Shown here one piece after another: positions 56,950 to 64,000 of a DNA stretch of 64,000 bases. Source of the DNA: Allobosea sp. Tri-44. GTDB taxonomy: Bacteria; Pseudomonadota; Alphaproteobacteria; Rhizobiales; Beijerinckiaceae. The stretch is taken from the NCBI RefSeq assembly GCF_004123845.1, contig NZ_NBDP01000042.1, positions 248,001-312,000 of the forward strand. The letters run 5' to 3'. How positions within the stretch are numbered: position 1 is the first letter of the stretch; the number at the start of each line of letters is the position of its first letter. Under the pieces are notes generated by a model. The model did no database searches, had not been told where the DNA came from, and was given only the letters and a program-made list of their open reading frames with translations. Both the position numbers and the translations under genes were made by a program.

Positions 56950-57819
56950 ATGACCGCCTCACGCCGCCTGCTGCCCTGGCTCCTGCTCACGCCGGCGCTC
57001 CTGATCTTCGCCGGGCTGACGCTCTATCCGCTCGGGCGGACGCTGGCGCTCTCGCTGTTCGCGACCGATTATGGTTTCGAGAACGCCAAGTTCGTCGGGC
57101 TCGAGAATTTCCAGGAGCTCTGGGACAGCCGCTTCTTCCGGCAGGCGGTGACCAACACCGTCGTGTTCACCGTGGTTGCGACCGTGCTCGAGGTCGCGGC
57201 GGGCCTGGGGCTGGCTCTGCTACTCAATCGCGCCTTTCCCGGCCGTACGCTGGTGATGACGCTGCTGCTCGCGCCCTTCGTGCTCTCGACCATGGTCGTC
57301 ACCGCGATCTGGCGGGCCTGGTTCCACTTCGACCTCGGCTTTCTCAACAACCTGCTGCGCGCCGTCGGCCTGCCGGGCGTGCCCTGGCTGTTCGATCCCA
57401 ATCTCGCGCTCTGGTCGATCGTGCTGGTCGATCTCTGGCAGACCGCGCCCTTCGCCTTCCTGATCATTTTCGCCGGGCTGCGGCTGATCCCGCAGGACGT
57501 CTACGAGGCCGCCCGCGTCGACGGCGCCGGGCCGTGGCGGCGCTTCCGCGACATGACGCTGCCGCTGCTCGCGCCCTATCTCTTCGTCGCGGCGCTGCTG
57601 CGTTCGGTCGACAGCTTCAAGCTGTTCGACAAGGTCTACGCCATGACCGGCGGCGGGCCGGGGCAGGCGACAGAGACGGTCTCGATGTTCGTCTACCGTC
57701 AGGGTTTCCGCTTCTTTGATATCGGGCTGGCTTCGGCCGCCGCCGTGGTGATGATCGTCGTCGCTGGGCTGCTCGCCGTGGTCTATGCGGCCTCGCTGCT
57801 GCGGGGAGCGGGCCGATGA
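56950..57819 (+). CDS. ABC sugar transporter permease (MalF-like)
   Basis: 289 residues, six membrane helices. LLTPALLIFAGLTLYPLGRTL at the start, and the EAA-type coupling motif YEAARVDGAGPWRRFRDMTLPLL near residue 184. Partner of the following permease, overlapping it by 4 bases (ATGA). Forms the inner-membrane channel with the receptor encoded upstream. Confidence 0.94.
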   Translation: MTASRRLLPWLLLTPALLIFAGLTLYPLGRTLALSLFATDYGFENAKFVGLENFQELWDSRFFRQAVTNTVVFTVVATVLEVAAGLGLALLLNRAFPGRTLVMTLLLAPFVLSTMVVTAIWRAWFHFDLGFLNNLLRAVGLPGVPWLFDPNLALWSIVLVDLWQTAPFAFLIIFAGLRLIPQDVYEAARVDGAGPWRRFRDMTLPLLAPYLFVAALLRSVDSFKLFDKVYAMTGGGPGQATETVSMFVYRQGFRFFDIGLASAAAVVMIVVAGLLAVVYAASLLRGAGR

Positions 57820-58619
57820 TCCGGATCGTCGCCGCCTTTGCGCTCTGTGCGCTCTCGCTGATCCCGCTGCTCTGGATGGTCGCGACCTCGCTCAAGCCGC
57901 CGGCCGAATACGTCTCGACCTCGATCGCGCTCTGGCCGCAGGATCCGACGCTGGCGCATTACCGCGTGCTGCTCGACAGCGGGATGTGGCGGCTCGGGCT
58001 CAACAGTGTCGTGGTGGCGCTGGGCACGGTCGCGCTCTCGCTATTGGCCGGCCTGCCGGCCGCCTATGCGCTGGCGCGCTTCGAGCTGCCCAAGCGCTTC
58101 GACATCGTCTTCCTCGGCTTCGTGCTGGTGATCAAGCTGGCGCCGCCGATCGCGCTCGCCATCCCGCTCTATCAGGTGCTGCGGGCGCTCGGGCTGCTCG
58201 ACACCCATCTCGGCCTGATCCTCGCCAACCAGATCCTGGCTCTGCCCTTCGCGATCTGGATGCTGCTCGGTTTCGTGCGAGACGTGCCCTATTCATTCGA
58301 GGAGGCGGCGATGCTCGACGGCGCCGGCTTCGTGAAGCGGCTGCTCCAGATCGTCGTGCCGCTGCTGATGCCGGGGCTGGTCGCGACCGCGGTCTTCGTT
58401 GCGATCATGAGCTGGAACGAGTTCCTGTTCGCGCTGCTCTTCATCCAGACGCCGTCGAAATTCACCCTGCCGGCCTTCATCGCGACGCTGATCAACGAGG
58501 ACGAGACGCTATGGGGCAAGCTCTCGGCGATGGGGCTGATCGCCTCGCTGCCGGTGCTGCTCGCGGTCGGGCTGGTCAGGCGCGGGCTGACGCGCGAGGT
58601 GTCTGTGGATCAGCATTGA
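57816..58619 (+). CDS. ABC sugar transporter permease (MalG-like)
   Basis: 267 residues, six helices. Coupling motif FEEAAMLDGAGFVKRLLQIVVPLL near residue 165 and the N-terminal SLKPPAEYVSTSIALWPQ typical of MalG-type permeases. Last gene of the cluster; no ATPase gene follows, so the system must borrow a MsmX/UgpC-type ATPase encoded elsewhere. Confidence 0.94.
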   Translation: MIRIVAAFALCALSLIPLLWMVATSLKPPAEYVSTSIALWPQDPTLAHYRVLLDSGMWRLGLNSVVVALGTVALSLLAGLPAAYALARFELPKRFDIVFLGFVLVIKLAPPIALAIPLYQVLRALGLLDTHLGLILANQILALPFAIWMLLGFVRDVPYSFEEAAMLDGAGFVKRLLQIVVPLLMPGLVATAVFVAIMSWNEFLFALLFIQTPSKFTLPAFIATLINEDETLWGKLSAMGLIASLPVLLAVGLVRRGLTREVSVDQH

Positions 58620-58627
58620 GGGAAGAA

Positions 58628-58742
58628 GGCGTCATTCTCGGGCGAAGCGAAGCGGAGACCCGAGAATCTCGTGACGATAAGGCGCCCCTATGAGCGCCTC
58701 ATTCGGCCTGAGATGCTCGGGTCAAGCCCGAGCATGACGCCA
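58628..58742. repeat. Two palindromic TCATTCTCGGG / GATGCTCGGGTC repeats
   Basis: 58628-58676: GGCGTCATTCTCGGG..CCCGAGAATCTCGTGACG. 58710-58742: GAGATGCTCGGGTCAAGCCCGAGCATGACGCC. Both are Rhizobiales-type palindromic elements, placed tail to tail between convergent genes, where they probably terminate both transcripts. Confidence 0.75.
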
Positions 58743-58746
58743 GCGC

Positions 58747-59556
58747 CTACTGCGGCACGACCTTGCGATAGAAGTGCCAGCTGGCATGGCCGAGCACCGG
58801 CATCACGATGATCAGGCCGACGAGCACCGGCAGGCTGCCGAGCACCAGAAGCGCCGTGATCGTCAGGCCCCAATACATCATCACCCGCGGGTTCTTCTCG
58901 ACGGCCGCGACCGAGGTGCGGACTGCCGTTGCCATGTCGACGTGCCGGTCGAGCATCAGCGGGAAGGAAACCACGGTTATCGAGAAGACGACGATCGCGA
59001 AGAGCAGGCCGAGCGCGTTGCCGAGGATGATCAGCGTCCAGCCGTTCACCGTGGTCAGCAATGGCGTGGCGAAGCTCTCGAAGGAATCCAGCGGCACGTC
59101 GCCCATCAGCCAGCGATAGATGATCCAGGCGCTGAACAGCCAGGTGAGGAAGGCGCCGGTCAGGAGCGCGCCGAGCAGTGCGATCTGGCCGATGCCGGGC
59201 GAATGCAGCACGTCGAGCGCGTGCTTCCAGGACGTGTCCATGCCGAGCTCGCGGCGGCGGCTGATCTCGTAGAGGCCGATCGCGGCGAAGGGGCCGAGCA
59301 GGGCGAAGCCCGAGGCCAGCGGGAACAGCAGCGGGAAGATGTTGTAGCTCACCGTCAGCCGGGCGAGCAGAATCCCTGCGATCGGATAGATCAGGGCGAT
59401 GAAGAGCAGATGGCTCGGCTGGGCCATGAAGTCGGAATAGCCCTGCCTCAGAGCATCCTTGATGTCGGCGATGCCGATCTCGCTGACGGGCAGGGCGTCG
59501 GTGGGCGCAGCATCGTTCGCCGCCATCTGGGGATGATGGATATGGGTATCGGCCAT
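58747..59556 (-). CDS. DUF2189-family membrane protein
   Basis: 269 residues: a His/Pro-rich cytoplasmic start (ADTHIHHPQM) and six hydrophobic segments, including LLFIALIYPIAGILLARL and ALLVLGSLPVLVGLIIVMPV, ending in HASWHFYRKVV. This matches DUF2189, frequent in alphaproteobacteria and of unknown role. Start at MADTHIHH with GGGAAGAA upstream. It stands alone. Confidence 0.85.
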   Translation of the reverse strand: MADTHIHHPQMAANDAAPTDALPVSEIGIADIKDALRQGYSDFMAQPSHLLFIALIYPIAGILLARLTVSYNIFPLLFPLASGFALLGPFAAIGLYEISRRRELGMDTSWKHALDVLHSPGIGQIALLGALLTGAFLTWLFSAWIIYRWLMGDVPLDSFESFATPLLTTVNGWTLIILGNALGLLFAIVVFSITVVSFPLMLDRHVDMATAVRTSVAAVEKNPRVMMYWGLTITALLVLGSLPVLVGLIIVMPVLGHASWHFYRKVVPQ

Positions 59557-60016
59557 GGCGTTCTTCCCGGTTCGGCCCGGTTCGCCTTGGCGGTCCTGAC
59601 GCAATCCTCCGGTCAAGACCTGCGAGGCGTCGAGCATCCATTGTCAGCGGGAGAAGCCTACACCCGACGCGCTCCTGCCACAAATCGGCGTAGCCAAATC
59701 GTGAAACAGGAGCTTCGCAGGAAACTTCCCCTGAACTCAGAGGCTGTCAGTGACCATGGACAAGGCTTGGGTGAGGTCAAACCGTCCGAATGCCAGGAGC
59801 GTTGCGCCGCCGATACCGCTGGTATCGGCAAGCGATGCGACGCCGCAGTCGGCCGGTTTCACCTCACCGCGCAGCGGCGTGGCGCTTTTGCCCGATTGCG
59901 GCGTCGCTCGCCACGGCCAAGCCGGAAGGCTTGGCCGCACGAACTCCTGGCACTCGGACAAAATCGCCGACGCCCAAGCCTTGTCCATGGTCACTGACAG
60001 CCTCTAAAACTGCGCC
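59557..60016. other. 460-base gap between the DUF2189 gene and ligA
   Basis: Holds the 267-bp inverted-repeat element at 59739-60005. The remaining left part (59557-59738) should carry the DUF2189 promoter. Between element and ligA only 11 bases remain, so the ligA promoter must lie in or beyond the element. Confidence 0.5.
59739..60005. repeat. 267-bp inverted-repeat element upstream of ligA
   Basis: The outer 33 bases are perfect inverted copies: AGAGGCTGTCAGTGACCATG.. at the left end and ..CATGGTCACTGACAGCCTCT at the right end, each including AAGGCTTGGG. Inside, the arms diverge but still align (GTCCGA-TGCCAGGAG, CGACGCCGCA-TCGG). Two nested hairpins: GCCGATACC-gct-GGTATCGGC (59809-59829) and CGGCCAAGCC-ggaa-GGCTTGGCCG (59914-59937). 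Because of the symmetry both strands carry an 85-codon frame beginning MTMDKAW and ending ALSMVTDSL. It ends 11 bases before ligA. Confidence 0.85.
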
Positions 60017-62167
60017 ATGGCCGACACTGTTCCCACCCCCGTCGAAGATCTGACGCCCGAGGATGCGCGCGCCGAGCATGAATTGCTCGGGCCCGAGATT
60101 GCTGCCGCGAATGCCGCCTATCACAGCGACAGCGCGCCGATCATGGACGACGCGACCTTCGACGCGAAGTTCCGCCGACTCACTGCGCTGGAAAACGCCT
60201 TCCCCGAGCTCAAGGGGACTGAGGCGCTCTCCGACAAGGTCGGCGCCAAGCCATCGGGCAAATTCGCCAAGATCCGGCATCGCGTGCCGATGCTCTCGCT
60301 CAACAATGCCTTTGCCGACGAGGACATCGCCGACTTTGTGACGAGGGTCAGGACCTTCCTCGGCCGCAAGGACGACCAGCCGATCGCCTTCACCGCCGAG
60401 CCGAAGATCGACGGGCTCTCGCTGTCGTTGCGCTACAAGAAGGGCGAACTGGTCAGTGCCGCGACGCGCGGCGATGGCGAGGAGGGTGAGGATGTCACTG
60501 CCAACGCCCGCACCATCTCCGAGATTCCGCACCGGCTGAAAGGCAAGGACGTGCCTGATGTCGCCGAGGTACGCGGCGAGATCTATCTCGGCCATGCCGA
60601 TTTCGCGGGGATCAACCAGCGCCAGCGCGAGAAGGAGGAGCGCGAGTTCGCCAATCCGCGCAACGCGGCGGCGGGCTCGCTGCGCCAGCTCGACGTCTCG
60701 ATCACCGCAAGCCGGCCCTTGCGCTTTTTCGCCTATGCCTGGGGCGAGATGCCGGAATTGCCGGCGCCGACGCAGTTCGGCGTGGTCGAGGCCTTCGCGC
60801 GCTGGGGCTTCAAGACCAACCCGCTGATGGCGCGCTGCGAAACCGTCGAGGAACTCTTGGCGCATTACCGGTCGATCGAGGTGCAGCGTGCCACGCTCGG
60901 CTATGACATCGACGGCGTGGTCTACAAGGTCGATGAACTCGCGCTGCAGGCTAGGCTCGGCTTCGTCGCGCGCGCCCCGCGCTGGGCGATTGCGCACAAG
61001 TTCCCGGCCGAGCTGGCGACGACCGTGCTGGAGGCGATCGACATCCAGGTCGGCCGCACCGGGGCGCTCTCGCCGGTCGCGCGTCTGAAGCCTGTGACCG
61101 TCGGCGGCGTCGTCGTCACCAATGCGACGCTGCATAACGAGGACTATATCCGCGGCTTCGATTCGAAGGGCCTGCCGATCCGCGACGGCAGCGACATCCG
61201 CATCGGCGACACGGTGACGGTGAAGCGCGCCGGCGACGTGATCCCGCGCGTCGAGGCGGTCGATCTCGCCAAAAGGCCGGCGGACGCGCAGCCCTATGTT
61301 TTCCCGACGAGGTGTCCCGTCTGCGGCTCGGACGCGGTGCGCGAGCACAATCCGCGCTCGGGCAAGGAGGATGCGGTGCGCCGCTGCACCGGTGGGCTGA
61401 TCTGCGCGGCGCAGGCGGTCGAGCGGCTGAAGCATTTCGTTTCGCGCGACGCGCTCGACATCGATGGGCTCGGCGACAAGCAGATCGAGTTCTTCCATGC
61501 GGATCCCGATCTGCCGGTGAAGCAGCCGGCCGACATCTTCACGCTGGCTGAGCGCGACGGGGCGAACCTCAAGAAGCTCAAGGACAAGGAAGGTTTTGGC
61601 GCGACCAGCACCAAGAAGCTGTTCGAGGCGATCGACGATCGGCGCGCACCACCGCTCAACCGCTTCATCTTCGGGCTCGGCATCCGCCATATCGGCGAGA
61701 CCAATGCCAGGCTGCTGGCGCGCCATTACGGCTCGTTCGATGCTCTGCAGGCCGCCTGTCTTGCTGCCGAGAACCCGGAGAGCGAGGAGCGCGCGGCGCT
61801 CGACGCGATCGACGGCGTCGGCCCGACAGTGGTCGAGGCGCTGCTGCAGTTCTTTGCCGAGGAGCACAACCAGCAGATGCTCGCCCGGCTGCTGGTAGAG
61901 GTGACGCCGCAGCCATTGGAGGCAGTGGCCTCGTCCAGTCCTGTCGCCGGCCAGATCGTCGTCTTCACCGGCGCGCTCGAACGCATGACCCGCGACGAAG
62001 CCAAGGCGATGGCCGAACGGCTCGGCGCCAAGGTCGCCGGCTCGGTTTCGTCGAAGACCGATCTGCTGGTGGCGGGGCCGGGCGCCGGCTCGAAGCTCAA
62101 GGATGCCGCCAAGCACGGCGTCAAGGTGATCGACGAGGCCGGCTGGTTCGAGCTGGTGGGCGGGTAG
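60017..62167 (+). CDS. ligA: NAD+-dependent DNA ligase
   Basis: 716 residues. The adenylation domain has the nucleotidyl Lys in AEPKIDGLSLSLRY near residue 127, with SAATRGDGEEGEDVT; then the OB fold, the four-Cys zinc site (CPVCGSDAV..CTGGLICAAQ, about 435-465), helix-hairpin-helix repeats, and a C-terminal BRCT domain (VFTGALERMTRDEAKAMAERLG). It seals nicks in replication and repair. There is no Shine-Dalgarno sequence before the ATG; instead the 267-bp repeat ends there. Confidence 0.97.
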   Translation: MADTVPTPVEDLTPEDARAEHELLGPEIAAANAAYHSDSAPIMDDATFDAKFRRLTALENAFPELKGTEALSDKVGAKPSGKFAKIRHRVPMLSLNNAFADEDIADFVTRVRTFLGRKDDQPIAFTAEPKIDGLSLSLRYKKGELVSAATRGDGEEGEDVTANARTISEIPHRLKGKDVPDVAEVRGEIYLGHADFAGINQRQREKEEREFANPRNAAAGSLRQLDVSITASRPLRFFAYAWGEMPELPAPTQFGVVEAFARWGFKTNPLMARCETVEELLAHYRSIEVQRATLGYDIDGVVYKVDELALQARLGFVARAPRWAIAHKFPAELATTVLEAIDIQVGRTGALSPVARLKPVTVGGVVVTNATLHNEDYIRGFDSKGLPIRDGSDIRIGDTVTVKRAGDVIPRVEAVDLAKRPADAQPYVFPTRCPVCGSDAVREHNPRSGKEDAVRRCTGGLICAAQAVERLKHFVSRDALDIDGLGDKQIEFFHADPDLPVKQPADIFTLAERDGANLKKLKDKEGFGATSTKKLFEAIDDRRAPPLNRFIFGLGIRHIGETNARLLARHYGSFDALQAACLAAENPESEERAALDAIDGVGPTVVEALLQFFAEEHNQQMLARLLVEVTPQPLEAVASSSPVAGQIVVFTGALERMTRDEAKAMAERLGAKVAGSVSSKTDLLVAGPGAGSKLKDAAKHGVKVIDEAGWFELVGG

Positions 62168-62201
62168 GCTCACCGCAGCCGAGATTACCTCATTGCAAAA
62201 T

Positions 62202-62358
62202 GAAGCGCGCGGGGAACCCTTCTCCCGTGTGGGAGAAGGGCAGGGATGAGGGCCTGCCCTATTCGCAGAAGGCGTAGCGGAGGCCGCTCGTCCTAACAAT
62301 CAGCGGCGGTCCCTCACCCCTACCCCTCTCCCATCCGGGAGAGGGGTTCCCGCGCTTG
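62202..62358. repeat. Inverted pair of REP-like palindromes after ligA
   Basis: Left arm 62202-62258 (GCGCGGGGAACCCTTCTCCC..GGGAGAAGGGCAGGG) and right arm about 62308-62358 (CCCTCACCCCTACCCCTCTC..GAGAGGGGTTCCCGCGC) are near reverse complements, as at 4812-4976. Lies between convergent ligA and pepT. Confidence 0.75.
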
Positions 62359-62406
62359 TTCGGGCTGCTTTAGCCCAGCGAAAGCCCTTGGCTACCGGAG
62401 CCACTT

Positions 62407-63636
62407 TTACCTTTGCTCCGCCGCCAGCGTGCAGATCATCCGCGCCACCTCGTAGGACTTCTCGAAAGCCGGCACCGGCAGGAACTCGTAGCGCGAGTGG
62501 AAATTATAGGCGCCGGTGAAGAAGTTCGGCGTTGGTAGGCCGCGGGCCGAGAGCGCTGCGCCGTCGGTGCCGCCGCGCATCGGAATCTGCTTCTTCCTGA
62601 TCTGCAGCGTCTCAAGCGCGCCGAAGAGCAGTTCGACCGGGCGGTGGTCGTCGCCGAGGCTGTCATGGATGTTGCCATAGGTGTCGCTCACCTGGCACTC
62701 GACGCGGCCGGTCGGATAGAGCGCGGCGAGCTCGGCGGTGACCTCAATGAGCCGGCGCTTGCGTGCTTCGAAGCTCTGCTTGTCGAAGTCGCGGATCAGC
62801 GCCCCGAGCCTGGCCTCGCTGGCATTGGCGGTGATGGTGTTGAACCAGACATAGCCTTCGCGGCCTTCGGTGTTCTCCGGCGTATGTGAGCGGTCGAAGC
62901 GGCCAATGAAGTCTTGGGCCATCAGCACCGGGTTCACCAGCACGCCCTTGGCCGACATCGGATGGGTGCTGACGCCGGTGAGGGTGATCTCGGCGCTCGC
63001 GGCATTGAAGTTCTCGATCACGACTTCGCCGAGCTCGCAGCAGTCGATCGTGTAGGCGAAATCGCAAGGGAAGCGGGAGAGATCGAGCACCTTGGCGCCG
63101 CGCAGGCCGATCTCCTCGTCCGGAACGAAGGCGACGACGATGTCGCCGTGCCGATCCTGCGGGCCGAGAGTGGCGAGGAGCGTCATGATCACCGTGATCG
63201 CCGCCTTGTTGTCGGCACCGAGCACGCTGGTCCCGTCGCTGGCGATGATCTCGGCGCCCTGCCAGTTGCGCAATTGCGGATGCTCGGCCACACGCAGCCA
63301 GATGTCTTGCTCGCGGTTGAGGCAAAGGTCCTCGCCCTCGAAACGCAGCAGCTGCGGGCGGATCTCGGGCGAAAGCCCGGCATCGAAGGTGTCGAGATGG
63401 GCGATGAAGCCGATCGGCGGGGCGCCCGCCACTGTGCCGCGCTTCAGCGCCGTGACGGTGGCGCGATCGTCGATGACGACGTCGTCGAGGCCGAGCGCGC
63501 GCAACTCGCCAGCCAGCAGTTCGGCGAGCTGTTGCTGACCCGGCGTGCTCGGCAGCGTCGTCGCCCTGATATCGCTCTGGCTGGCGATCGAGACATAGCG
63601 GAAGAAGCGCTCGATCAGCTGCTGGCGGATGCTCAT
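62407..63636 (-). CDS. pepT: Peptidase T (tripeptide aminopeptidase)
   Basis: 409 residues. M20-type dizinc aminopeptidase with IAHLDTFDAG (metal His, Asp), DGTSVLGADNKAAIT (bridging Asp), AFVPDEEIG (catalytic Glu and metal Glu), TIDCCELGEVVIENFN and the closing IPMRGGTDGAALSARGLPTP with NFHSRYE. It removes the N-terminal residue of tripeptides in the cytoplasm. Start chosen at MSIRQQLIERF, the usual PepT N-terminus. Confidence 0.95.
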   Translation of the reverse strand: MSIRQQLIERFFRYVSIASQSDIRATTLPSTPGQQQLAELLAGELRALGLDDVVIDDRATVTALKRGTVAGAPPIGFIAHLDTFDAGLSPEIRPQLLRFEGEDLCLNREQDIWLRVAEHPQLRNWQGAEIIASDGTSVLGADNKAAITVIMTLLATLGPQDRHGDIVVAFVPDEEIGLRGAKVLDLSRFPCDFAYTIDCCELGEVVIENFNAASAEITLTGVSTHPMSAKGVLVNPVLMAQDFIGRFDRSHTPENTEGREGYVWFNTITANASEARLGALIRDFDKQSFEARKRRLIEVTAELAALYPTGRVECQVSDTYGNIHDSLGDDHRPVELLFGALETLQIRKKQIPMRGGTDGAALSARGLPTPNFFTGAYNFHSRYEFLPVPAFEKSYEVARMICTLAAEQR

Positions 63637-63661
63637 GATTGTCCTGTCGTGTGCATGGTGG

Positions 63662-64000
63662 TCAGCGGTCAACGGCTCGCTCTGCAGTCCTATTGGCAGG
63701 GGAGGCGTCGATCGGCCGGGTCGCGCGTGTCGGCGGCTCGGCATTGCGGAAATGGCTCGGCGATTTGCCGATCACCCGCTTGAAGGCACGGCTGAACGAG
63801 GCTTCGGAATCATAGCCGAGGCGGCGCGCCACCGCCGAGATCCGCATCCGGTCGCGCTCCAGCCATTGCCTGGCCTGGTGCATCTGGACCTGCGCGACAT
63901 AGCGGGCGGGCGTTTCGCCGACGACACTGGCAAAGCGCTCGGCGAAGGCGGAGCGCGAGGCATGCATCACCTTGGCGAGGGCATCGACCGTCCAGTCCTC
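63662..64000 (-). CDS. AraC-family transcriptional regulator, C-terminal part (gene continues beyond window)
   Basis: 112 residues visible; the reading frame is open through the right edge. Two helix-turn-helix units of AraC: SRSAFAERFASVVGETPARYV and ISAVARRLGYDSEASFSRAFKRVIGKSPSHFR. The visible N-terminus (EDWTVDALAKVMHASRS) belongs to the first DNA-binding helix region. The effector domain lies outside the window. Same direction as pepT, 25 bases before its start. Confidence 0.9.
   Translation of the reverse strand, partial: EDWTVDALAKVMHASRSAFAERFASVVGETPARYVAQVQMHQARQWLERDRMRISAVARRLGYDSEASFSRAFKRVIGKSPSHFRNAEPPTRATRPIDASPANRTAERAVDR

Noticed and set aside
59737..60007. Two mirror 85-codon frames, one per strand
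   Set aside because: They are the product of the inverted repeat's symmetry, have no ribosome binding site and no domain.
59864..62299. 811-codon open frame on the minus strand opposite ligA
   Set aside because: Shadow of ligA, extending through the palindromic element and the 3' repeat.

Overview
The window is GC-rich and densely coding, and it looks like the chromosome of an alphaproteobacterium of the order Rhizobiales (Hyphomicrobiales). Three things support this: the gene order from the dcw cluster through lpxC, bamD, recN and ligA; CtrA-type TTAA-N7-TTAA sites and GANTC (CcrM-type) sites in cell-division promoters; and Rhizobiales-style palindromic intergenic repeats. A Bosea-like or related genus is my best guess, but that is an inference from style and not a measurement. 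I saw no tRNA, 5S/16S/23S rRNA, insertion sequence, prophage, CRISPR array or replication origin.

Layout. At 1-2.6 kb lies the 3' two-thirds of metH. At 2.6-12.4 kb are small accessory genes: a LysR/MFS pair, a frameshifted periplasmic protein, a Na+/phosphate cotransporter, an NTF2-like/GST/HxlR set, a VOC protein, two probable exported proteins of unknown role, one unrecognised gene and a PAS-GGDEF cyclase. At 12.5-16.2 kb is a MacAB-like export operon (adaptor, ATPase, permease) whose adaptor carries an unusual helical insert. At 16.3-21.1 kb are envelope genes: a membrane-anchored patatin-like protein, an AmpD-type amidase, a TerB-DnaJ protein, a glycine-zipper lipoprotein and a lytic transglycosylase. 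RNase P RNA (rnpB) is at about 21.2-21.6 kb, followed by an MBL-fold protein and a divergent ohr/ohrR peroxide-stress pair.

The core is the dcw cluster at 24.0-46.7 kb: mraZ, rsmH, ftsL, ftsI, murE, murF, mraY, murD, then ftsW, murG, murC, murB, then ddl, ftsQ, ftsA, ftsZ. Most neighbours overlap by 4 bases (ATGA or GTGA) and are probably translationally coupled. Two accessory inserts split it: a cupin pseudogene plus a DinB/TetR pair between murD and ftsW, and a DMT exporter/MarR pair between murB and ddl. Each restarted segment has its own apparent cell-cycle signals: four 10-bp-spaced MraZ boxes before mraZ, a TTAACCAT half-site flanked by GANTC before ftsW, and a full CtrA-type site before ddl. 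A strong terminator closes ftsZ. lpxC, bamD and recN follow.

The last 13 kb holds an MBL hydrolase, an ATP-grasp-like protein, a DEAD-box RNA helicase with a DbpA-type RNA-binding domain, a 24-residue membrane peptide, a sugar-type ABC importer without its ATPase, a DUF2189 membrane protein, ligA (preceded by a 267-bp inverted repeat), pepT and the 3' part of an AraC-type regulator cut by the window edge.

I found no clear new multi-gene defence or metabolic system. The least ordinary items are the Spy/CpxP-like insert in the MacA-type adaptor, the patatin-TM-coiled-coil protein, the 267-bp palindromic element before ligA, and the segmental regulation of the interrupted dcw cluster.
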